A DNA stretch of 32,536 bases from Bacillus pseudomycoides. GTDB taxonomy: Bacteria; Bacillota; Bacilli; Bacillales; Bacillaceae_G. The stretch spans positions 106,155 to 138,690 of the forward strand of contig NZ_NUQE01000001.1 of assembly GCF_002582035.1 (NCBI RefSeq), written 5' to 3'. Below are positions 8,905 to 15,517 of the stretch, piece by piece (the stretch's first letter is position 1; every line of letters starts with the position of its first letter). A program made the position numbers and the translations under genes. The notes beneath the pieces are model-generated. The model was not told the origin of the DNA. It ran no database searches and was given only the letters and a program-made list of their open reading frames with translations.

Positions 8905-9001
8905 ATAAAGTGAAACTTCCATCCGTAGGGTCTTTTTCATCCCCCACCTAGCCTCTCAATCTTGAGGTGGGGGTCTTACTGCCCGCGAATAGCGGGATAA
9001 A
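8905..9001 (+). repeat. bcr1-like repeat, copy C
   Basis: ATAAA, then GTGAAACTTCCATCCG, then the arms CCCCCACCT and AGGTGGGGG around CTTGAGG, then ACTGCCCG and GCGGG, and a closing ATAAA. The second arm of the first stem and the CAATCGGGC block are deleted. It lies between ypuI and the IscB element. Confidence 0.8.
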
Positions 9002-9082
9002 ATATGAAGTGCCTTTTCTATTCTAGCTTATATGTTAGTGCTGAAATGTAAAAGCTTTTTTAACGTATTTCCGAAAGAAGTC

Positions 9083-9131
9083 CCCATCTTCAAGCGCGTG
9101 ACGGGCAAGAGCCCAGCGATAAGGTGGAGAT
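9083..9131 (-). repeat. Right-end hairpin of the IscB element
   Basis: On the plus strand CCATCTT pairs with AAGGTGG, and inside it GGGC pairs with GCCC around AAGA. It lies 21 bases beyond the iscB stop, where the right end of an IS605-type element is expected. A separate perfect palindrome, GTTAGGC-ATA-GCCTAAC (9140-9156), overlaps the iscB stop codon. Confidence 0.6.
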
Positions 9132-9151
9132 GAATTTCGGTTAGGCATAGC

Positions 9152-10399
9152 CTAACTGATTTGTAAGAACTGCCAATTGTTAGTATGATGTATACATTCC
9201 ATATCTGATATCTTCACTTGCTTGTAAGATTTAGAAGGATTTTGTATATATTGTCCATTGATATCTTGTACATATACCATTTTCCCTGTAAATCCTGTCA
9301 CAAACCCTACTTGTCCAAATACTTTCACTTTATCCCCTAAGTAGATTCCATCTACATGCGGTGTGTTTTTATTGTTCCGTTTTGCACTTGCATTCTTTGT
9401 TTTTCTTCCTTTTCTTGCGGTTGCTTCATGCAGGGAACGTTTTTTCTTTCTAAATTGCTTGATGCGAAATTCACCGCTTTGATCATATTCTTGTAATTTT
9501 GTTGGATTCGTAATCGCAAGGGCATCATTTGCATGTGTTTTGGCTAATCCAAGTTCTTTTCTCCTTGGTGTAGTGTAACTGCCATACGTAATCTCACAAT
9601 CCAAACGTTTCATGATTTGCAAACGCAATATATTCATAAAAGCTGTTTCTTTATACTGTTTTGGTTTTTTGAAAACATGCTTGATTATTCCTTGATGAAA
9701 TTTTTGATGACACTCTTCATGTACGGTTACAAGATTATCTGCCATATCCGAACCGCCATTGCATCTTTCGATGATATGATGCGTATGCAAGATCCCACCT
9801 TTTTTCTTACAAATTTGACAGGTATATTGATCTCGCGCAAACACGTAATACCTTATATTCCAAAAGCCAAAGGCATCCCCCTGTTGATATTCTATTCCTT
9901 GTATGTCAAGATTTTTTAGTTTTTGTGCATCAAATTTTCCTACTTCGACAATCACTTTTGGTGAAGGTAATAACGAGCGGAATGTTTCAATCCAATGAAT
10001 TTGATTATCCACTCTGCTTTGAATCGATGGTGGTAACCATCCTTCTTTCTTTTTTCGATTGAGAAAACGTGCTTTTCGATATCTTGTTTTACGTTGTCTT
10101 CTACTTCTTCGTAATGTAGCTCTCAGTGTAAGATTTTCTTTGATATCTTGACGTAACTCAACGATTCCTTTTACTAGCACTTTTTCTTCTGTTGTAATTG
10201 CAATGCCTATTTGCTTTGCCCCGCTGTCAATACCAATTGTAACGGGTTGTACAGTTTCACCAGTGGCATATAAGAGTTGGATGGTAAAGGGTGTGTACTT
10301 CACAATTTTCGCTTTTCTTTGTTTGAGAAGAAGCCGTGCTTTACGAGGACTGCAAGGCATAAGCGGTTTTTCTCGTAAATTCTTGACAAATACACGCAT
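9152..10399 (-). CDS. iscB: IscB, omega-RNA-guided RuvC/HNH DNA endonuclease
   Basis: IscB proteins are RNA-guided DNA nucleases of IS200/IS605-type elements and the ancestors of Cas9. The 415-residue protein shows the full layout. The N-terminal PLMP domain (KPLMPCSPRKARLLL, residues 11-25) is followed by RuvC-I with GIDSG (Asp58) and an arginine-rich bridge helix (about 93-115). RuvC-II has VEVGKFD (Glu152). The HNH domain spans about 185-240 with C194xxC197, HTHHI (His207, His208), Asn222 and CHQKFH (His231, His235). RuvC-III has THANDALAI (His289, Asp292), and a C-terminal target-interaction domain follows with DGIYLGDKVKVFG. All catalytic residues are present, so it is probably active. 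GGAGG precedes the ATG by eight bases. The region just upstream has the features of its omega RNA. Confidence 0.93.
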   Translation of the reverse strand: MRVFVKNLREKPLMPCSPRKARLLLKQRKAKIVKYTPFTIQLLYATGETVQPVTIGIDSGAKQIGIAITTEEKVLVKGIVELRQDIKENLTLRATLRRSRRQRKTRYRKARFLNRKKKEGWLPPSIQSRVDNQIHWIETFRSLLPSPKVIVEVGKFDAQKLKNLDIQGIEYQQGDAFGFWNIRYYVFARDQYTCQICKKKGGILHTHHIIERCNGGSDMADNLVTVHEECHQKFHQGIIKHVFKKPKQYKETAFMNILRLQIMKRLDCEITYGSYTTPRRKELGLAKTHANDALAITNPTKLQEYDQSGEFRIKQFRKKKRSLHEATARKGRKTKNASAKRNNKNTPHVDGIYLGDKVKVFGQVGFVTGFTGKMVYVQDINGQYIQNPSKSYKQVKISDMECIHHTNNWQFLQIS

Positions 10400-10666
10400 G
10401 TTTTGTCCCTCCTAAGAGTTTGTTTCCCTTCGCCAATGTTTGTAGGTGTTGGCACCTTCTTATACAAGAAGGCATGTGGTTGACCGTTCCTTCCCAATCA
10501 GAACTGTTACAGAGCCACCATAGAGCCAAGAACTAGGACATCATTCTTGGGTATGCAACCTACGAACGGAGTCCACAAAAGACTGAGGCTAGACAACCAG
10601 GGCTTTTTACAAGCCCCCACTTCAAAATGCGTTAACATTTAAGTGGTGGGTAGTTGACTATGCTAA
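10400..10666 (-). ncRNA. Omega RNA (HEARO) of IscB, with guide at its 5' end
   Basis: The 240 bases before iscB carry no reading frame but dense structure. Read on the minus strand there is a terminal hairpin CCCACCACTT/AAGTGGGGG, a hairpin GGGCTT/AAAGCCC, a central region, the segment GGAAGGAACGGTCAACCAC, then the hairpin CCTTCTTGTATAAGAAGG. I recall the last two as matching the corresponding parts of the well-studied OgeuIscB omega RNA (GGAAC..TCA and a hairpin closed by TGTATNA), though the wording of that match is from memory. In IscB systems the guide is the roughly 16 bases just before the first hairpin, taken from flanking DNA. Here that is TTAGCATAGTCAACTA (10666-10651). Confidence 0.85.
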
Positions 10667-10779
10667 ATTACATTTTTTAGTTTATAGCTTTTGTAACTGA
10701 ATTTTCCTTTTTATTTTCACTGAAGTTTGTCATAATAAAAATATTGCCTCAGTTTTCTTATACAAGGAGAGTTGTCTTT

Positions 10780-13356
10780 ATGTCGTTTTCATGGAAACGT
10801 ATGCTACAAATCGGAAAATTTATTTTCCCCTTTGTTGTACTAACAATTGTGTTTTTTCAAGCACGAAAAGAACTATCAGGTATCTCATTCCAAGAAGCAA
10901 TTGAAACGATTAAAAACATTCCATCTGGTGGTTTTTTCTTAGCCGTTACACTTGGCTCATTGGCTGTTGCTACAATGTTCTTTTATGACTTTGTTATGCT
11001 GCGTCATTTGCAGGCAGATATACCAGTTAAAAAGATTTTCCGCATTTCTTGGATTGCTAATACTTTAAATGGATTTATAGGATTCGGTGGTCTTATGGGG
11101 GCAGGTATACGTACAATGTTATATCGCCCTTATGTACAGGACAACGGTAAACTTCTTAAAAGTATCGCTTGGATGACAACGGCTTTCATTAATGGGTTAG
11201 CATTATTATCCTTTCTTGGTCTCATCGGCGTATTAGATACAAGATTTGTTTTACAAGAAAAACCTTGGCTATGGCCAGTTCTCATCTTTTTTGCTCTTTT
11301 TGTCCCGTTATACATAGGTGTTTCAAAAATAAAAAATCGTAAACGAAAAACAGAAGAAGCAGAACAAGTAGAACAAAATCCAACTGTCCTCTATTCACTT
11401 GTTTCATTAATAGAATGGGTATCGGCGAGTATTGTTATGTATGTCATCTTACTTCTATTTGGAATTGAAGTAGATTTCCGTCAATTCCTCGGTGTATATG
11501 TCATTGCAGCCTTGGCTGGCGTTGTTAGTCTTGTACCAGGAGGACTTGGCTCCTTTGACCTTGTTTTCTTAACAGGGCTAGAACAGTATGGATTTGATAC
11601 AGGCGTATTGCTTCCTGCTATGTTATTGTATCGCCTTGTATATTATATTTTACCATTTGGACTCGGTTTGGTTTTTGCAGCGATTGAAATGACAGGAGCT
11701 GCTCTAAAGAAATTTGAAGATAAACCGTTTATTGCACCTGCCCTCGAAACAACTGGAGTCCTTTGGACGTTACAACGTGATTTTCTAGGAAAGCTCGGTT
11801 CTTGGGCATCTGCTGCGTTAACAAGTTTTGCAGGAATCATGGTGATTTTCTCCACTATTTTCCCAACAAGTATTGAACGCGCCCATGCACTTCATATTTT
11901 AGTTCCTAAGCACCTAGTACAGATTTCTTTTAGTTTATCGCTAACATTTGGTATTTTGCTCGTTATTTTATCAAGCGGCATTTATCATGGAACGAAGCGC
12001 TCCTACTATATGACGATTGTATCCCTAATCGGAGCCGCAATTTTTAATACATTAAAAGGAATCGATTTAGAAGAAACCTTCATCTTACTCATTGTACTCG
12101 CTGTACTATATATAATTCGTAAACGATTTATTCGTGAAAAAGTGGAGGTTACATTCTCAGATGTAGTAAAAGTAGTACTCTTTTTACTTGTTACATTGTA
12201 TCTCTACAAAAACCTAGGGACACTATTTGCGGAAGCAAAGGAAGTGTTTAAACCTGATTTTGTTGTTCGTAATATTAAACAAGTTCAGCGAAGTGCATTG
12301 GCTGCATCCTTTTTTGTACCAACCTTTTTACTAATTGGTTCCATTATCGCAAATCGCTATCGAAGTAAATTTCCCGGGCAACCTTTCAATCCGAAACGGC
12401 TGCAACATTTTTTAGATGAACATGGTGGGAACGTGTTAAGCCATCTTGGTTTTTCAGGAGATAAACAGTTCTTTTTCAGTAGCGATGGAAAAGCAATGAT
12501 TCAGTTTTCTCCAACAGGAAAACGTCTTATTGTACTCGGCGATCCAATCGGACAGCAATCTTCTTTTCGTAAAGTATTAGAAGAGTTTCTAACAGAAGCG
12601 GATCGTTTCGGATATATTTGCGTATTTTATCAAATCGAAAGTAAATGGATGAACTTATATCATGATTTTGGTTACAACTTCTTCAAGCTAGGTGAAGAAG
12701 CGGTTGTCGATTTAAATACATTCACAATTTCCGGTAAAAAAAGAGCGGGATTGCGTGCCACTTTTAACCGCTTCGAACGAGAAGATTATACTTTTTCGGT
12801 TCACACACCCCCATTTACAGATGAGTTGTATGATGAACTAAAAAAAGTATCAGATGCATGGCTTGGGGGGAAAAAGGAGAAAGGCTTCTCTCTTGGCTAT
12901 TTAGATCGTGATTATGTGAGCCGTGCGCCGGTTGCAACACTTTCTGATGCTGATGGTCAAATCATTGCCTTCACAACATTGATGCCTGTATATCAAGATG
13001 GTGAGTTATCTGTTGATTTAATGCGTTATTATCCTAATGCACCAGGTGGAATTATGGATGCTCTTTTCATTCATTTATTCCAATGGGCAAAAGAAAATGA
13101 CTACCATTGCTTTAATATGGGAATGGCTCCCCTTTCTAACGTTGGGTTATCGGCACATTCATTTTGGTCAGAGCGCGTCGCAGCAGCCATTTTCAACAAT
13201 GTTCGCTATACATATAGCTTTAGCGGCCTACGACATTTCAAAGAGAAATATAAACCAGTATGGAGCGGGAAGTATTTAGCATTTCGGAAAAATCATTCAT
13301 TGCCAATTACGATGCTCGCTGTAACAAAATTAATCGGAAAACGAAAAGACAGCTAA
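10780..13356 (+). CDS. mprF: MprF, lysyl-phosphatidylglycerol synthase and flippase
   Basis: MprF transfers lysine from lysyl-tRNA to phosphatidylglycerol and flips the product to the outer leaflet, reducing negative surface charge and giving resistance to cationic antimicrobial peptides. The protein is 858 residues from the ATG at 10780, which has AAGGAGAG upstream; an upstream open TTG at 10744 lacks a site. The N-terminal half is a long series of membrane helices with the flippase segment VSLVPGGLGSFD near residue 250. From about residue 540 the cytosolic DUF2156 synthase domain of GNAT-like fold runs to the end (FFFSSDGKAMIQFSPTGKRL, FNMGMAPLSNVG, LRHFKEKYKPVWSGKYLAF). Length and order are normal. 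It is a single gene with a shared terminator. Confidence 0.95.
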   Translation: MSFSWKRMLQIGKFIFPFVVLTIVFFQARKELSGISFQEAIETIKNIPSGGFFLAVTLGSLAVATMFFYDFVMLRHLQADIPVKKIFRISWIANTLNGFIGFGGLMGAGIRTMLYRPYVQDNGKLLKSIAWMTTAFINGLALLSFLGLIGVLDTRFVLQEKPWLWPVLIFFALFVPLYIGVSKIKNRKRKTEEAEQVEQNPTVLYSLVSLIEWVSASIVMYVILLLFGIEVDFRQFLGVYVIAALAGVVSLVPGGLGSFDLVFLTGLEQYGFDTGVLLPAMLLYRLVYYILPFGLGLVFAAIEMTGAALKKFEDKPFIAPALETTGVLWTLQRDFLGKLGSWASAALTSFAGIMVIFSTIFPTSIERAHALHILVPKHLVQISFSLSLTFGILLVILSSGIYHGTKRSYYMTIVSLIGAAIFNTLKGIDLEETFILLIVLAVLYIIRKRFIREKVEVTFSDVVKVVLFLLVTLYLYKNLGTLFAEAKEVFKPDFVVRNIKQVQRSALAASFFVPTFLLIGSIIANRYRSKFPGQPFNPKRLQHFLDEHGGNVLSHLGFSGDKQFFFSSDGKAMIQFSPTGKRLIVLGDPIGQQSSFRKVLEEFLTEADRFGYICVFYQIESKWMNLYHDFGYNFFKLGEEAVVDLNTFTISGKKRAGLRATFNRFEREDYTFSVHTPPFTDELYDELKKVSDAWLGGKKEKGFSLGYLDRDYVSRAPVATLSDADGQIIAFTTLMPVYQDGELSVDLMRYYPNAPGGIMDALFIHLFQWAKENDYHCFNMGMAPLSNVGLSAHSFWSERVAAAIFNNVRYTYSFSGLRHFKEKYKPVWSGKYLAFRKNHSLPITMLAVTKLIGKRKDS

Positions 13357-13369
13357 AACTTTTAGCTGT
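13349..13369. terminator. Shared terminator of mprF and the convergent exported-protein gene
   Basis: ACAGCTAAAA and TTTTAGCTGT pair almost without a loop. T-runs follow on the plus strand, and the complementary side serves the minus-strand gene. Both stop codons, at 13354-13364, fall inside it. Confidence 0.8.
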
Positions 13370-14132
13370 TTTTTCGTTTCTGAACTTGTAATACAAACTG
13401 CTCTTCATATTTCTTTCCGTTTATATAAAAGGTACCCCATATTTTATAAATCCCTTCACTCGGAAACGTAACGCGAAATTGCAATTGTCCTTCATCATTA
13501 ACAGGAACAACATACAAGAAATGTTGTTGTTTTTCATCCACTATGCGCAGTGCAGTACGTTCTCCTGTATTTGAGCGGAATTTTAGTTCTTGTCCTTTTT
13601 CTATTTGAAATTGAAACGTTAATGTTTCCTCTTCATTTGGGTGTAACGCACGAAATAAAAGCGATGTTTTGTAAGTACCAATGTTCTTTGTTAATACAGT
13701 ATCTACAGCGATTGGCCTTTGTTTTTCTCCTTCTTTTTTGCCTACTATAATATTTTTTTCAGCAAACTGTTTTGTTGTATCTCCTATTTCTTCATATAAA
13801 AAAATTGTATATTCTCCTTCTTTTTTAAATTGATACGTGGTTTTATATGAACCATTACCAGCAAACGTCGGTCTCATCTGATATGAATGTTCTAACTGCT
13901 TGTCCACAATAAACATCCGAATGTGGTCATTTACACCACGAATCTCATTCCCTTTTTTATCTTGTAGTTGAAATGTAATATGTGCAGTTTTATTTAAACC
14001 TATATCATCAAGTTGCCACTTCACTTGTTGTACTTGTCCAGTTGTTTCTTCGCTGCTTTTATACTTTTTCATATAAAATCCCCCAAGAACGATAAGAAGC
14101 AAAGCGATAATCCCTATTATAAGATTTTTCAT
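13362..14132 (-). CDS. Membrane-anchored extracytoplasmic protein with YtkA/FixH-like domains
   Basis: The 256-residue protein begins with one signal anchor (about residues 3-20, LIIGIIALLLIVLGGFY) and is otherwise soluble and beta-rich. Residues about 38-125 fit a YtkA/FixH-like Ig fold (DIGLNKTAHITFQLQDKKG, then GNGSYKTTYQFKKEGEYTIF). A second, similar strand-rich half (about 145-250) ends in FPSEGIYKIWGTFYINGKKY, so the protein looks like a tandem of two such domains. Related domains occur near copper and respiratory proteins, but no metal motif is visible here. AGGTGA precedes the ATG. The start region lies next to a bcr1-like repeat. Function unknown. Confidence 0.75.
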   Translation of the reverse strand: MKNLIIGIIALLLIVLGGFYMKKYKSSEETTGQVQQVKWQLDDIGLNKTAHITFQLQDKKGNEIRGVNDHIRMFIVDKQLEHSYQMRPTFAGNGSYKTTYQFKKEGEYTIFLYEEIGDTTKQFAEKNIIVGKKEGEKQRPIAVDTVLTKNIGTYKTSLLFRALHPNEEETLTFQFQIEKGQELKFRSNTGERTALRIVDEKQQHFLYVVPVNDEGQLQFRVTFPSEGIYKIWGTFYINGKKYEEQFVLQVQKRKNS

Positions 14133-14226
14133 GAAATCACCTATTTACTTTTTAGTAAATTGTAACACAATTCAGATTATTTTATATGTAAAAATCTCTA
14201 ATACATATTCTTTTTTGTGCAATTAT

Positions 14227-14310
14227 TTTATCCCGTATTAACGGGCAGTAGGCCCGATTGGTTCAACTAACCATCCGCGTAGGGGACCACGGATGGAAGC
14301 TTCACTTTAT
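14227..14310 (-). repeat. bcr1-like repeat, copy D
   Basis: On the minus strand: ATAAA, GTGAAGCTTCCATCCG, the arm CGGATGGTTAGTTGAAC, CAATCGGGC, ACTGCCCGTTAATACGGG, ATAAA. The first stem pairs CCATCCG with CGGATGG, a compensated variant. Its 5' edge abuts GCAGGATAAA, which looks like the 3' end of an older, decayed copy extending to about 14413 (note CTAACTGCTCGCAAATAGCGGG at 14382-14403, in the opposite orientation). Confidence 0.8.
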
Positions 14311-14467
14311 CCTGCACGCTCTCCAAAAATCGAGCCCAGGCTAATAGTTATCCTCTACTTAGCCTCTTTGTTTTCTCATAATCTAACTGCTCGCAAATAG
14401 CGGGAGAAATAGAATTTCACTATTGAAAACGCTCTACTTCGTGTATACTACAAAGAGAAAACTGCTT

Positions 14468-14493
14468 AATCGATATTACAACTTATATCGATT
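14468..14493 (+). promoter_or_regulatory. Perfect 9-bp inverted repeat in the deoD leader
   Basis: AATCGATAT and ATATCGATT are perfect arms separated by eight bases. They lie after the likely promoter and about ten bases before the GAGGAGG site of deoD. It could be an operator or an mRNA hairpin affecting deoD; no known regulator consensus was recognised. Confidence 0.4.
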
Positions 14494-14516
14494 GCTGCAT
14501 AACGAGGAGGATATTT

Positions 14517-15218
14517 ATGAGCGTTCATATCGGAGCCAAAGAAGGCGAAATTGCTGAATCTATTTTATTACCGGGAGACCCTTTACGTGCAAAGTATATT
14601 GCAGAAAATTTTTTAGAAGATGTAACATGCTACAATAATGTACGAGGTATGCTAGGATTTACAGGAACATATAAAGGCAAACGTATCTCTGTTCAAGGAA
14701 CAGGTATGGGAGTTCCTTCTATTTCTATTTATGTAAACGAATTGATTCAAAGTTATGGTGTAAAAAACTTGATTCGTGTAGGAACATGCGGTGCGATTCA
14801 AAAAGACGTAAAAGTACGTGATGTTATTATTGCAATGACTACTTGTACAGATTCTAACATAAATCGTTTAACATTCCCTGGATTTGATTTTGCGCCATGT
14901 GCAGACTTTAATTTATTAAAAAAAGCATATGATGCTGGTGTAGAAAAAGGGTTACACATTCGCGTTGGTAACATACTAACAGCTGATGTATTTTACCGCG
15001 AAAGTATGGACATGGTGAAAAAACTTGGCGATTACGGCGTATTAGCTGTTGAAATGGAAACAACTGCACTATATACATTAGCAGCGAAATACGGTGTAAA
15101 TGCATTATCTGTTTTAACAGTAAGTGATCATATCTTTACCGGTGAAGAAACTACAGCTGAAGAGCGTCAAACGACATTTAACGAAATGATTGAAATTGCA
15201 TTAGATGCAGCAATTTAA
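14517..15218 (+). CDS. deoD: DeoD, purine nucleoside phosphorylase
   Basis: DeoD cleaves purine (deoxy)nucleosides with phosphate to the free base and (deoxy)ribose-1-phosphate in purine salvage. The 233 residues are the usual length of the hexameric bacterial type. Visible family features are the phosphate-binding [10 protein letters not shown] near residue 20, GTGMGVPS (about 63-70), RVGTCGAI, the EMETTALY substrate-binding segment and SDH with the catalytic Asp near residue 204. A strong GAGGAGG lies upstream of the ATG. It is a single gene with its own terminator. Confidence 0.96.
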   Translation: MSVHIGAKEGEIAESILLPGDPLRAKYIAENFLEDVTCYNNVRGMLGFTGTYKGKRISVQGTGMGVPSISIYVNELIQSYGVKNLIRVGTCGAIQKDVKVRDVIIAMTTCTDSNINRLTFPGFDFAPCADFNLLKKAYDAGVEKGLHIRVGNILTADVFYRESMDMVKKLGDYGVLAVEMETTALYTLAAKYGVNALSVLTVSDHIFTGEETTAEERQTTFNEMIEIALDAAI

Positions 15219-15231
15219 TCGTAATTTTCAC

Positions 15232-15266
15232 AAGAACTTGTCATACGTCTGGCGAGTTCTTTTTAT
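15232..15266 (+). terminator. Terminator of deoD
   Basis: AAGAACTTG pairs with CGAGTTCTT (one G-U) around a 12-base loop and is followed by TTTT. It begins 14 bases past the deoD stop. Confidence 0.8.
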
Positions 15267-15320
15267 CTTGTTACTTGTTAGTTATAAAATCGTAATCATC
15301 TCAATTCATTATTGACAGAT

Positions 15321-15401
15321 GTCCCCTTCTACTGATGAAGATTTCACTTTATCCCGCACTAACGGGCAGTAAGACCCCCACGGATGGGAGTTTCATTTTA
15401 T
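15321..15401 (-). repeat. bcr1-like repeat, copy E, with a second partial copy joined head to tail
   Basis: On the minus strand: ATAAA, ATGAAACTCCCATCCG, TGGGGGTCTTACTGCCCG, GCGGG, ATAAA (15401-15348). It is followed at once by GTGAAATCTTCATCAG, which is the start of another copy (15347-15321). Most of the middle of the repeat is deleted. It lies between deoD and the sensor kinase gene. Confidence 0.75.
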
Positions 15402-15517
15402 ATGACTTTTTGAAAAAAAACTATCTCAGCAAGCGAAAGATTCCCTCTCCTACTCTCTTTATTCGTTTGCTATAATAAGAAGACTACTATGGAATTTACA
15501 ATTTATGAGGTGAAGAT

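Larger units (their letters stand above)
9083..10650 (-). mobile_element. IscB single-gene element (IS200/IS605-like, no transposase)
   Basis: The element holds iscB and its upstream structured RNA region, bounded by hairpins at both ends: CCCACCACTT/AAGTGGGGG at 10650-10614 on the left (5') side and the stem at 9131-9083 on the right. Subterminal hairpins are typical of IS200/IS605 elements moved by a Y1 transposase (TnpA). No tnpA is present in the window, so the element is non-autonomous or settled. Exact ends cannot be fixed without an empty-site comparison. Confidence 0.75.
14133..14516. other. Intergenic region before deoD: repeats and a leader palindrome
   Basis: This 384-base gap holds repeat copy D (14227-14310), decayed repeat-like sequence to about 14413, a possible promoter for deoD (TATACT at 14444-14449, with TTGAAA upstream at a short spacing) and the palindrome at 14468-14493. 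I see no gene and no purine riboswitch in it. Confidence 0.6.

Noticed and set aside
9617-9919. 100-codon plus-strand frame inside iscB
   Set aside because: It is antisense to the conserved HNH and RuvC regions of iscB and has no start signal.
10300-10529. Minus-strand frames of 62-65 codons running from the omega RNA region into iscB
   Set aside because: They read through conserved RNA stems and have no sensible protein features; the RNA structure explains the sequence better.
9083-10666. TnpB-type element
   Set aside because: The protein has an HNH domain and PLMP start, and the structured RNA is upstream of the gene; TnpB lacks HNH and has its RNA at the 3' end.
14133-14516. Purine riboswitch before deoD
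   Set aside because: The conserved three-way junction and loop sequences of purine riboswitches are not seen; the hairpins belong to repeats and a simple palindrome.
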